Source: a virus. Taken from it: a stretch of 48,086 bases of DNA. The notes beneath the pieces are model-generated. The model did no database searches, had not been told where the DNA came from, and saw only the letters and a program-made list of their open reading frames with translations. Each line of letters opens with the position of its first letter. Positions within the stretch are counted from its first letter, which is position 1. The DNA is taken from the IMG/VR virus record IMGVR_UViG_3300009609_000030, positions 1-48,086 of that record; one strand, given 5' to 3'. The position numbers and the translations under genes were made by a program. Of this stretch, positions 19,401-25,689 are shown one piece after another.

Positions 19401-20137
19401 TCATCAGTGATCTCCTTGTGAGACATCATAGCTTCCATCCTTGATTCATTGGTTCTGCTGAGAACACCATAAGTAGTGGCAGCACTCCTTAAATCCTTGA
19501 CCCTGCTTGCCATCTTTGCTGCTGCTGCTACACCTTCAGTATCCCTGACCCTTTTAAACAGGCTTGCCAGCTTTCCTAAAGCTGCTCCTGTTCCCAGTCC
19601 CATTGTAGCTCCTTCTATAGCTGCTGTCTGAAGTAAAGCAAATGCACCCATACCCAAGCCTGTACCTGCTGAAGCTGTCTGCTCCATAAGCCAAGCAAAG
19701 GAACCGGGTTCAAATTCTCCGGGATTAACTCTCTTGATTTCATTATTGCGGGCTACACCCATAGCCCATTCATGCATATCCTCAGTGGATATTCCAAACA
19801 GTTTACTCTGGTAGTTATCATTACCCCATGAAGCTACATCAACCATGTTAGCTACACCCTGACCAAAACCTGAAGCAAAGTTTGCTCCAAGTTGTGTAAG
19901 ACCCCTGCCTAACTGTTCCATCTTACCCTGTTGCTGGGCATCCATTGTCCTTAGTGTCTTTGGATCATCATACACAGAAGGATTAACAAGATTGGGATAG
20001 TCTTCAGGATCAAACCTGCCCAGATTTCTTGAAGTCTCCTTTGCAGTGACATTTCCAAAAGTATTAGGAACACTGTCAGCACCACCTAAAAAATCTTTTG
20101 CCTGTAAAGGCTCCTTGCCATAGGTTTTTGTTGTCAT
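7427..20137 (-). CDS. Giant virion RNA polymerase polyprotein with C-terminal zincin motif, 4236 aa
   Basis: The key evidence is DFDVD at residues 3085-3089 in the context KGLDFDVDKENSYQF, preceded by the strand-rich segment IEIAGFLPAQSADLMIVP. This matches the DFDID-type metal-binding loop of the phi14:2 gp66 / crAss virion RNA polymerases, which belong to the double-psi beta-barrel polymerases related to eukaryotic RNA-dependent enzymes. A second conserved-looking region, QQDVPFKSGKQGEDTISLGTQL with Lys at 2668, would fit the other barrel. The N-terminal 400 residues have Gly/Ala-rich hydrophobic stretches (about 85-105 and 150-200) like those of ejected virion proteins. Residues 640-740 are charged and helical, and acidic low-complexity linkers follow, around 1450-1500 and 1680. 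Near the C-terminus HEVVH at 4029-4033, with Glu4111 downstream, looks like a zinc metallopeptidase site. It starts in an ATGA overlap with the previous gene. From the family, it should be packaged and transcribe early genes. Fusion of these parts makes it much longer than the roughly 2200-residue phi14:2 enzyme as I recall it. Confidence 0.85.
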   Translation of the reverse strand: MTTKTYGKEPLQAKDFLGGADSVPNTFGNVTAKETSRNLGRFDPEDYPNLVNPSVYDDPKTLRTMDAQQQGKMEQLGRGLTQLGANFASGFGQGVANMVDVASWGNDNYQSKLFGISTEDMHEWAMGVARNNEIKRVNPGEFEPGSFAWLMEQTASAGTGLGMGAFALLQTAAIEGATMGLGTGAALGKLASLFKRVRDTEGVAAAAKMASRVKDLRSAATTYGVLSRTNESRMEAMMSHKEITDEMTAMKNPDGSAKYTAQEVEEYANAGADRTYMGNMALLPLDILGYRTMVFNPISGSSTGLIERGLAKIGNKYLRGATQFGVTGLTEGTEEGLQYIASSEGKHYARVLGGMDDATTFLGRVGGAVGEDEFWNNFAGGVIGSPIIGGFMKLTNKAIDGGRTRMLNELHNDYVKNVGKMDSAIGMEIMLLQQQGKHKEADIVRRQFRNKKALGGIHYDAMTDKDTAFNAHIAYLQGTLDDVTNGKAEALQDVGFESPTPEQIEYVKKNFQDSIDDAHELKAIYDSVKDKYNKNFVPEVTSDHFQLNKLLQEKSQHDLKLAGAKTKLTQYDLLSSYGREQYEAEYDLLSLHLERARLTEQHRATENQMERDNINALIKSNELKLTKINDRLQEIATDDTYAAEEKEKDSDIIRSALTSPAYQRLNKDNVHLENAIALQRKNIALWNNPKYLDQRNKESINKARTRAQVQNTKDAAANKPGGATAEETEAANKKESEIAAAEAAQAVVAQQNASSVSSNFDMFSADNDYINGMKGKKTTGDPEDTGGTKLDLGSMSPEASTSFAPEPLDIEGSPQETKDKVVTSVAGLIARLGGEPNFEDLIRHIAKVQGIGVADELFNAAVYGWEKNNMPPQDYASIYTKIFGDPMNDFVESGRGMINTNKKLSDATDVTIAPVEAKANGQTQFDPNSQPKYFYKDKVGKRVYVTNESSPKFAFLTKFATVVRTQTDEGIEISFEYTADELNVGEYVDSLQLLDPDRYVAGTAMEIMIPANHLEIKVPMFNPDGTKGTAITFGQYLAQNPHITPDSPEYLDKIPMIIYDKGKSLSGQKGLAFVHDVGWYHPERFDQDSSQAMANAIAHTRQIREAVLADRRAATPIEITEKRQTTFEGLKTNKGTEYNNITLREANPDTELTIAMTATSLNTARGELGVRFPNDTDVLMNIEHFRKGAIIDVRRYGTNSDGKKTYMGFPTFRDKLDKDARASVLRAIYIYAHRSNPKKSDKHQAVVDTIRTEMGIDIYSPAGIEAYLNHFMLIFNSKTKAGVNQTYGEVVEGAARANLAPGTPFVALQGGHIIFGRTGQNSFTNAKGKGVGSQYINPNVTDPKIIDKVVEDFAKSGILDYFEQNVDLPNLNANKPIITIGAEYTTNKTSPSYKDYLLDRIKTNVRSHNIGTAAEPNYVTNIQPVITFDLVSNLDKQRHAPTNDEMAKKMEEEREVETPKKGTVVEEEEEVTPPGEPKLEGPSAEEMAEKAMAEWLARAEKGLGKEFNEGEKLPDLAPQASYAPTPMTEAQIEYVKESLLRIAGLTPDQQFDIVDFIYNQIVAMVDLDSVAVSRTMVDGEVKAAFDKTIAPIETHHKEEVRIAKELIAKFPQFANSKMTSNIATYEKRLAQIEAVRESFDVLQEEAYNRVAKYTGITEDKVTNEKENDQQSSEENPETNSTEEEVLFGGDFSTNVLTESPEQKLTYSMRRFFGQINEYDKDGKIMKGFLGLDTYVGSDEVVRRLMTALADTPADFDTMIAKLKTHVKTVPWMAEVIRRLESTTNQKKSQFVTAMDNSSLRMKFVMITENKMTGTWTTKVYDTNLSGVADAIEKEWRGNLTENGKDIVMVDDVTGHYVFNKERAKYLIKQYESWLGIGLTKIPLDMSGYRPTVDQVKPAVAATDKAAGRPAKTMNIKPIGELLAWLNQNLTGQTTRVQFSMKGQDFQVTRVSDNEFKIASIDKQDIKSNESVDKWLRELGIELHPDTLSEILTSGMYHNYGKRSTADLFTSGNGLFHILHLKLKLLVEKEGVHDFTEEGDNLLDDSVIGSLAVVDAKYNTSISPFAFRDAGKSIFALTARKSITDTVMELKDPDNHALLKNLMSTSYSSPSLWLQCLKSSPKFRTLFKVSHIGLTAFKQQGKKLYKDTGITKLADTDHELDKLGFFCDMTQGEVELQADDSKAVLNKYPGTDIAMRMATMFSPTMSDKEVMTLITTAVLHFQNADLNNGDGGITDEVVKVIYEQVVKPELKRMIKHAELNHKTNVKSYDAGAKMFLNMPALNDKIRLNGDRLVDLIYNQPADFNLQFLEQNEEVKKGFNNEIRSYVESLVKEKLKVWETDGITKTDADGKVSLQFFDKKYMDKFRGDNRQRATMAAMDYVINSLVANSNSFMAIIGDPAQMYKVDDTTTRAKFKTDLEYDVQVAKDVFTNVGKRLANQIAPGTGLANSAKEQYLQLMLADRKGVVAENIEYLEKILGKEGAAAYRDIEAADGQEYTTWKEHLDILSRLGKNGDGLMDITQEQLNEAAEIFEKGEPITPTQQQLITKIMQPMKPVYTGRMHDEKQDMMRVVYIKCSSFPLIPQLTKGMEIDKLRIKMEQIQKSNKMNVRASYQSANKVGALTTPLALWNEDGTITEHLNDHADIPAGMESSPVLILDRKNFRIQQDVPFKSGKQGEDTISLGTQLMKLLFGDEIMNFNGFSYNGEPRTGTSLHKEYNDLFLNLVKEKKAQLFDELGLDEFGIPKNANRSMAKLQDLLKNEAIKRGYPLQDIEGLTLIDGEFNLPLWASSNSNRYESMLNAIITNRIIKMKFPGVSSVVGSEEGFIRKKLEMTGNYTWARYQDNSYEVSSAGDKRFSALYAKLNDGRTIEEAYQLDVKGYRTQGDNWRLGKGKKPLRDITEQQQWEEYKQLWKTYLNENPELLKDLAQKAKDKTLTDKFASSKVSQARALAEILNEEYPSNIQGVDTSQIIYTSAWNGTHLTSTVDEGGTMKKAQVFMASKFKGADGNLIDLFKKVDGKYIYIEQKAGGGFTLKQDMFDKELLSMLSFRIPTSGHQSASQIEIAGFLPAQSADLMIVPKNFTKQKGLDFDVDKENSYQFWTHTTKEGKLEMLQEKHRRELLFDADREMKKADLAELRKEYEEAEGPNAKKHVMDKVRTKIRETHLLNTLFEAAAYDEQDFEENKYLRRLNSKINEKLMQNELIKINHAVFNNPDPKLQAKIARVLNTKFAEKQAMKIEELTNLDRDSTYWTPLSDEYQKAKLISGASGKIATGAFSLDVVFHSMAQQARISGKPITLIEVIDDPTSEKEGAKKKIPKTWRFGTVTSDPELGGFATRDKGRDIAEVVTEAQQIAVDNEKLQVMGRVGLNDMTLDVFKMFMLTGIDKGADGDSIPFLFLSQPIIRDFVLEMKNINSIMAEFSEDKEQAVIDKLIAKYDPEKTWENVDPLKYEEVTSDLMNNDNFRTGIRALKPDALIQRAVLNRFLDMRKYGIAVRGIQTSINTDSKGLGKSFFDVIDKREKLNKLGVDTDTIQGASALIGDYIRKAGLPASRLQELQKLGYMDIGQYMVLPETLSGGFSINGVTLAYNLWSRFFPYDTKNMEEVFKEILGVTTTEKGLELSNVEKKQHIFQNVKKFLAAEQGNGLTNDEVNAERARLYIDTDTNRSLATYIKGLKNTIGDKTIDEYIKTNKLLNRFEFDGIQKNGMPSLVKYNNADGEEFDEQYLYDSMSMMLTERNPDGSKIQLPSFNGKEYTLDELAQDMILAAYLGNAVQEAIQYTKYVPVAYLNAMGYSLAMRKNNDRFHYDSTLLGLKMKKDDGTDKHFVSRFTMQYIQHYPERVQAKYDAKKLAAAALMHPDGTFTFIDGRKPTFVSVYDTTVMKGDKKFKLYWLDGTTGRYVRIPILGAFGMDEYQPAVDMGVSSINTRMAFRPKPAPIIEEENPDTVTNNFDIKTGGDVTKMVTNISKSTTPFALLAKELIPFVDGIKVVTMDSIMIGEESHATALGVYEATGNTIYIKESILSNADKLADTFMHEVVHGVTVRQLMPYIDGLDTANPQVKTSDAPAYVSNLIMLYNRVKNSMPKGEVERIAAAMANKQKITQAEIDQFYGMINLKEFITMAMTNKKFQAHLSNIPMGGENQSALSKFKQIINAILTAMGVDIKPGSVAEAAFNNIFELIEAENIRDGFDPYQAQYGDMNDTTEGGYFNENDLWPTGDNLSPSASESVSAYIASLSNQEKIC

Positions 20138-22821
20138 CTCATTCTGGCTCTTTGTTGTTTTAAATACTCAATAAGGTCTTCCTTACCATTGAACACTCCC
20201 GGAATACCTGACTTAGGCATTGCATCTCTGTCTCTAAGCTGTCCTTTAGCAGGATCACCCAATGCAATTAACTCTCCTCCCAATGTTCTTCTTGCAATGA
20301 TATGTTCCTGTCCATCTTCACCCCTGTAACTTGTTATGGTAAGTGGTATATTCCTATCCCCATTCTTAATAGATATACCATACGTGTTAGAGTCCTTGGT
20401 TCCTGTAGTTTCCAATGTCTTCTGCATACTTGGTATCATCAACTGTCTTCTTATGTCATTACTTTCATCATCCATTAATGAACCAGCTATCTCTCTTACA
20501 TCAGGAGATTTATCCATCATCATCCTTTGTCCCACTATCTTTTGAACTTCAGGAGTAAGCTCAATATAATAAGGACTGGTATTTAATTTTCCATTAGGGT
20601 CTTTGAAGGTAACCTTCACCATTGCACCACCAGTACCAATGTTAGTAGTATTACCCACCATTTCAAACTTTGTTTCAACATTTTCATCTACTATATATTG
20701 TTGCAGGTTCTTACCACCTACATTATCCAGTGTTACATTGTAAGTACCATTCTTACCCTTAAGCTCTGCTCCCCCAGGATTTATTCCCCTGTTGGTAAAC
20801 AGTTTCATTCCCTGAGTATTAGCAAATACAATAGAACCTATGGCCTTGCTGTCCTCCTTACTAAGTAGAATAGACGGAGTATCTATGACCTGATATTTCA
20901 TATCATTCATTACATTATCTCTTCTTTTATCCACCTTGTTCTTCACTGCCATATACTCTGTAAGCTCATCTTTCTTCTTTCTGTGTTCAGGTGTACCTAT
21001 TTTCTGCCAGTCAGCAAACCATTTGGTCATCTTATTAGCATAAGCACCACCACTGGCAAATGGAGAATCCTGTGCTGTACCTGCAAGACTTTCAGAAAGA
21101 GCTATGGCATCCCTGTCATTCTCATACTTCTTATAAATATCTATCTCTCTCTGTGTTAAAGGCTTATCACCAGTTACCATTGTCTTCTCATTATTTGCCA
21201 ATACAGCTTCAGTAGTTCTACCATACCATTGCCTTGTCCTGTCAAGATCAGATTGTATAGTGGGTAACTGTTGTTGCAGATCCTGCTTCCTGAGTTTCAG
21301 GTTATTATAAGTGTTCCTTTCATTTACATTAAGATCAGCTTCTCTCCTGTTACCCAATAGCATAGCTTCCTGTGCCTGAATATCCTTCAACTCTTTATTG
21401 ATACCAGCTATCTGGTCTTTCTTATTCATGATATCAGAAGACAGACCAGCATTAGAGAATGCATCAACCTGTAGACCTGTCTTTCTATCTGTAGTTTTCT
21501 TTTCTGCAAAAGAACCTGTAGCCAGCCTGCTTACAGATGATTGATCAGGTAATGCAACTTCGGGTCTTGTTCCACCTAATCTTACTTCTCTTGACCAGTT
21601 CAGTTCAAGATTATCATTGTGTATCTTCTCCCTTGCTGCTATATTAAGTTTGGCAATATCCATAGCATTCTGCAAGCCAGCACCAAATCTCTTATTCCTG
21701 CCATACTCCAAATACTTAGTTGAGCCAGCAGCATTGTTCCTTAATTCCTGAAGGTCTTCAGTTTCACTCCAGCTATACTGTCCAAGAAGACTCTGTACCA
21801 TAGGTGCAAGAGAACTCTTCTCATTCCAGTTTACCTTAGTCCTTTCCTTCAGGTCAGCCTCATACTGGTCTAGTTTAGTTTGAAGCTCTGCTTTGATAGC
21901 CGGCTTCTTTTCTTTGGCTATCATTCCCTTCAGATTATCAATATTCTTCTTCTCTGTTGGTGATACATCCACAGCCCCATAACTATAAGGAGCAATATAA
22001 TTACCCTGTTCATCAAATACTCCCTGCATAAGACCTACAGTTTGTCTTTCCCTCATGTAGTTTTGATACAGTGGATCAGTTAGTCTTCCAGCAGCTATAG
22101 CCAGTAACCTCTCAGGAGTGACTCCCTTCCATTTCTCTGTTTTATCATCAAAATAAAACTCCTCACCTGTTACTGCACTCCTTTTATACTTCTTACTATC
22201 AGCCTTGATCTTTTCCAGTTCCTTACTTATCTCCCCCCTGATATCAATCTTGGCCATAGGAGTAAATAAAGCACCAGCAGTACCAGTGTATTCTCCTGTG
22301 GCAGGATCATAACCAGTACCTACCCTGCCTCTTGCTGCTGCCTTCTCCCTGTACTTGTCCCTCATATATCCTTTATAAGCTCTTGCCTCATTGGGGTCAA
22401 GACCTTTACCTGTCTTTGCATATTCCTTTACCTGTTCATCAATGGCATCATTCACTGCCTTGAATTCACCATGAGTCTGTATTATCTTTGAAATCTCACC
22501 TGTCTTGTAATCAGTTTGTATATCCCTTGATAATGCCCTGATAGGTTCTTGCTGCTTTCTCCAGTTGGCAGGATCAACTAACATGGCCTTAACAATATCA
22601 TCAGCCTTCGTGGAATACTGATCAGCTATTCTTTTGGCATCCTGCTCATCATCTATATCATGAGCAAATGTAGTTCCCAGTACCCTTTGCTGTTCAGTAG
22701 TAGCAAGCCTTTGATTAACAAATGTATCATTAGCCTTGATCACTCTTTCCATAAGAGGGACATTCAGCTTGTACATATAATCCAGGGGAGTTGCACTAGC
22801 TGTCTTGTAAAATCTAGCCAT
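20134..22821 (-). CDS. Virion cargo protein, 895 aa
   Basis: This soluble, charged, mostly helical protein lies between the 943-residue cargo gene and the giant polymerase gene, whose start it overlaps by 4 bases. Coiled-coil-like stretches occur around residues 290-325 and 455-520 (rich in K, E, Q and L). The last 250 residues are more strand-like (NGTYNVTLDNVGGKNLQQYI). There is no signal peptide or clear membrane segment. In crAss-like phages the gene immediately upstream of the polymerase usually encodes an internal virion protein, and that is the basis of the call. No enzyme motif was found. Confidence 0.6.
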   Translation of the reverse strand: MARFYKTASATPLDYMYKLNVPLMERVIKANDTFVNQRLATTEQQRVLGTTFAHDIDDEQDAKRIADQYSTKADDIVKAMLVDPANWRKQQEPIRALSRDIQTDYKTGEISKIIQTHGEFKAVNDAIDEQVKEYAKTGKGLDPNEARAYKGYMRDKYREKAAARGRVGTGYDPATGEYTGTAGALFTPMAKIDIRGEISKELEKIKADSKKYKRSAVTGEEFYFDDKTEKWKGVTPERLLAIAAGRLTDPLYQNYMRERQTVGLMQGVFDEQGNYIAPYSYGAVDVSPTEKKNIDNLKGMIAKEKKPAIKAELQTKLDQYEADLKERTKVNWNEKSSLAPMVQSLLGQYSWSETEDLQELRNNAAGSTKYLEYGRNKRFGAGLQNAMDIAKLNIAAREKIHNDNLELNWSREVRLGGTRPEVALPDQSSVSRLATGSFAEKKTTDRKTGLQVDAFSNAGLSSDIMNKKDQIAGINKELKDIQAQEAMLLGNRREADLNVNERNTYNNLKLRKQDLQQQLPTIQSDLDRTRQWYGRTTEAVLANNEKTMVTGDKPLTQREIDIYKKYENDRDAIALSESLAGTAQDSPFASGGAYANKMTKWFADWQKIGTPEHRKKKDELTEYMAVKNKVDKRRDNVMNDMKYQVIDTPSILLSKEDSKAIGSIVFANTQGMKLFTNRGINPGGAELKGKNGTYNVTLDNVGGKNLQQYIVDENVETKFEMVGNTTNIGTGGAMVKVTFKDPNGKLNTSPYYIELTPEVQKIVGQRMMMDKSPDVREIAGSLMDDESNDIRRQLMIPSMQKTLETTGTKDSNTYGISIKNGDRNIPLTITSYRGEDGQEHIIARRTLGGELIALGDPAKGQLRDRDAMPKSGIPGVFNGKEDLIEYLKQQRARMR

Positions 22822-22837
22822 AATATGTTAAAGGGAT

Positions 22838-25669
22838 TTATGTTCTGTTTCTCTTGTTGATCACCCTGCCTTCATTGTCATATTCAAAGTATTCAGATAA
22901 TTGTCCCAGTAGAGTTGCATCAACCATATTGCTTCTTGAGATATTCAGGTTCCTTCCCATTGCCTGTCCAGTAGTGCTGATATCAGCAAGGTTTCTTGCC
23001 ATGTTGCTATAGTAATTATCCCTGTCACCTTTATCTTCCAAGTCTCTTTTATCTTCACCCATCATCACTCTTGTATCCTGAACATTCTCCAACTGGGCCT
23101 TTTGTCCAAGCAGGTTCATCATCTGTGTAGTGAAAGCATTAGTAGCTGCTCCCCTTGCTTTGCCTGCCCCTGACTCTGTGAGAGTATCCATAGCCCTGAT
23201 AGTATTTACTGACTGTGCAGAGTTCCTTGCCCTATTCCTTGAAGCCTGTGCAGCAGTATCAATATCAGTTAAGGCTGATGTCCTTAACCCTGAAGCCACA
23301 TCCTGCGCCTTCTCATTGGCTTCAATAGCTTCTCTTCCAAAGCCCTGCCATCTATTAACATTTGGCCTGTTACCTCTTGCATTAGCTCTGGTGTTCATAA
23401 TTCCTGATATAGCACCAAAGGCACTACTGCCCATGCCTACATAATCTCCAAGAGTAAGGTCTCCGGGTCTTGAAGGTTCTTTAGCGGGAGCTGTATATCT
23501 TATAGATGGAGTCCCGGCTCTCCCACTTATAGTAGGAGTGCCAACAGTGAAATCTTTTGTTGATGCTGGTACTCTTGTAGGTACACCTTGTGTTGCTATC
23601 TTATCCAATCTTCTTGGAATTCCAGTCCTGTTAAGCCAGTTACTTGCATAACCTGCATAGTCACTATTGACAGGAGGAGTAACAACAGGAGCTATTGTTG
23701 GTGAGCCAGTCATATTAGGAACACCAAAATTATATGGAGCATTGGTAGTTGATGGCAAGCCTAACCTATTACTCATGTATGCAGCATAAGGATCATTGGG
23801 ATCAACATACCCTCCAGTCTGATATTGTGGTCTTACTCTTCCACCATAAGCAAAGCCCTGTCCCATATCTTCTGCTTCTACCTCTTCAGCAGGAGGAGCA
23901 ACATTTGCAGAAGCAATTTTCTGGATAGCCATATCCTTTTCCTCTTCCATCTTGGCTACCTCAGTTGTCCTCTGTATTGTTCCCTGTAGTAATTTATCAA
24001 AAGGATTAGCCTTGGCCAGCTTACCCAGTTTATTCATCTGTCTTTCTCTTGACAGCTTCCTCTGAGCCATTGTCTTATTATCAATCTTTATCCTGTCAGA
24101 ATAAATCTTTGTTCCATCTGGTACATCAAGGTCAACACCACCCTGAGCATGAGATGGGCCTGATACCTCTCTTGCATTTCCTCCCGGAGGCTGTACCACT
24201 TCTTCACCTTCCACTTCAATTCCTGAAGTTGCCCTGCCTCCATAAGCTAACTTAGGACTACCTGCTGCTATCCATTTATCATATCCACCACGTCCATATT
24301 TTTCAAAGAGCTTTATCCTTTCATTATTTGTCATGTTGATAATACCTGTTCTCTTGGCTTCATTGGCATCAGCAACTTTCTTACCTGCTATCTTCTCTGT
24401 AAGATAGTCCACTGAATTACTGACAGCTTTACCAGCAAAGGGTTGTAGCATACCTACTGCTCCCCTACTTAGTTGTTCTTTATTTCCCCTATAAGCTCCC
24501 TGTGCCATATCCTTAGCATCCAAGTATTGTTCATATATAGGGAGGAACTGAGAAGCTGTACCCATGAAAGTCCTACCATTTGTTTTCTTTACAGGTGGCT
24601 CAACTTCAGTCTCACCACCATAAGCATGTTTCCACTTAGAAGCATTCCTTGCAAAGTTGGCTCTCTTCTTAAGAGTGCCTGAAGCATTGGGATCAGCCAA
24701 TACCTTCCTTGCATAGGCTTGCACACCCATGCCTGCTCTTTTAGCAGCAGCAGTGAACTTACCCCTGTTCTCCTTCTTGATATGTATGCCTCCATATTTA
24801 AATAAACTTGCTACTGGCCCTTCTTCTTCAGGTTCCTCTTCCATGTCCATTTGCTGTGCAGCCTGCTCATCACTCATTTCATCTTCTGCATATTGATCCT
24901 GCATAGCTGCTTCATCTGTACCCATATCTCCCATGTCTTCTGACTCTCCTTGTTCCTGTAGCATCTGGACAAGCTCTTCCACACTGATACCATTCTCATC
25001 TGCCATAGCCTGAAGCTGTGCCATTTGCTCTTCATCCATGCCTGACATATCCATGCCCCCCACTTCACCACCCATAGCATAAGGGCTTACCATGCCTCTC
25101 ATAGCTGCTGCATTGACTAAAGGCTCTTTGCCATATTTAGTTCCACCACCTTCAAATGCACCAATGAGAGCATCCAGTATTCCGGGAGCTTGTTGAGCTA
25201 AACCCAGTGTTGTTTGTTGACCTGCACTTAGCTCACCACCAAGTGCAAAAGCTCTGGGTACTCCAATGGGATTTACAGCAGCAGTGGCATTAGGATTAGT
25301 CCTGAACCTTGGTGTCCTCAGAACAGAAGGATCAACATCCACAGGATCACCTGTAGTTGGGTCAGTGTACCAGAAGAGTCCCTGATCACTTTCAAGTTCA
25401 ACTCCCTTTGGCACTTTGGTAGTCAGGGTCTTAGTGGGCAATGGCACATAAGGAGTACCATCAGGATTTACATACTGAACTCTTGGGTCACCTACCCTTC
25501 TGGCTGCTATTGTATCATCACCAGTAAGAAGTCCCTGCTTCTTGGCTATCCTTCTTGCCTCTGCATTAGCTGCTTCTACTTCAGCCTGAGTCTTATATGT
25601 ACCACCTCCACCACCTGTAATTGGCTCTTTACCACCAAAGGCATATTTCTTTCTGGGTGCTTTTTTCAT
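22838..25669 (-). CDS. Virion cargo protein with repeated aromatic-x-x-GG motifs, 943 aa
   Basis: The sequence contains eight short copies of an aromatic-x-x-G-G type motif: YAFGG at 9, FALGG at 141, YAMGG at 197, FKYGG at 290, HAYGG at 348, LAYGG at 474 (Leu first), FAYGG at 606 and YQTGG at 616. Between 210 and 285 there is an acidic Met/Gln/Glu-rich low-complexity region. Residues 290-347 form a basic domain (IHIKKENRGKFTAAAKRAG, later KKRANFARNASKWKH) that recurs, as I recall, in crAss-like and other large phages and looks nucleic-acid binding. Next comes GPSHAQGGVDLDVPDGTKIY at about 502-521, another block I associate with crAss virion proteins. The C-terminal 200 residues are helical and Asn/Arg-rich. 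YGKEPL at 179-184 is also found at residues 6-11 of the giant polymerase protein. Likely internal cargo, probably C1/C2-like, but the exact equivalent is unsure. Confidence 0.65.
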   Translation of the reverse strand: MKKAPRKKYAFGGKEPITGGGGGTYKTQAEVEAANAEARRIAKKQGLLTGDDTIAARRVGDPRVQYVNPDGTPYVPLPTKTLTTKVPKGVELESDQGLFWYTDPTTGDPVDVDPSVLRTPRFRTNPNATAAVNPIGVPRAFALGGELSAGQQTTLGLAQQAPGILDALIGAFEGGGTKYGKEPLVNAAAMRGMVSPYAMGGEVGGMDMSGMDEEQMAQLQAMADENGISVEELVQMLQEQGESEDMGDMGTDEAAMQDQYAEDEMSDEQAAQQMDMEEEPEEEGPVASLFKYGGIHIKKENRGKFTAAAKRAGMGVQAYARKVLADPNASGTLKKRANFARNASKWKHAYGGETEVEPPVKKTNGRTFMGTASQFLPIYEQYLDAKDMAQGAYRGNKEQLSRGAVGMLQPFAGKAVSNSVDYLTEKIAGKKVADANEAKRTGIINMTNNERIKLFEKYGRGGYDKWIAAGSPKLAYGGRATSGIEVEGEEVVQPPGGNAREVSGPSHAQGGVDLDVPDGTKIYSDRIKIDNKTMAQRKLSRERQMNKLGKLAKANPFDKLLQGTIQRTTEVAKMEEEKDMAIQKIASANVAPPAEEVEAEDMGQGFAYGGRVRPQYQTGGYVDPNDPYAAYMSNRLGLPSTTNAPYNFGVPNMTGSPTIAPVVTPPVNSDYAGYASNWLNRTGIPRRLDKIATQGVPTRVPASTKDFTVGTPTISGRAGTPSIRYTAPAKEPSRPGDLTLGDYVGMGSSAFGAISGIMNTRANARGNRPNVNRWQGFGREAIEANEKAQDVASGLRTSALTDIDTAAQASRNRARNSAQSVNTIRAMDTLTESGAGKARGAATNAFTTQMMNLLGQKAQLENVQDTRVMMGEDKRDLEDKGDRDNYYSNMARNLADISTTGQAMGRNLNISRSNMVDATLLGQLSEYFEYDNEGRVINKRNRT

Positions 25670-25689
25670 GTGGGAATAAGTTGAGTTAA

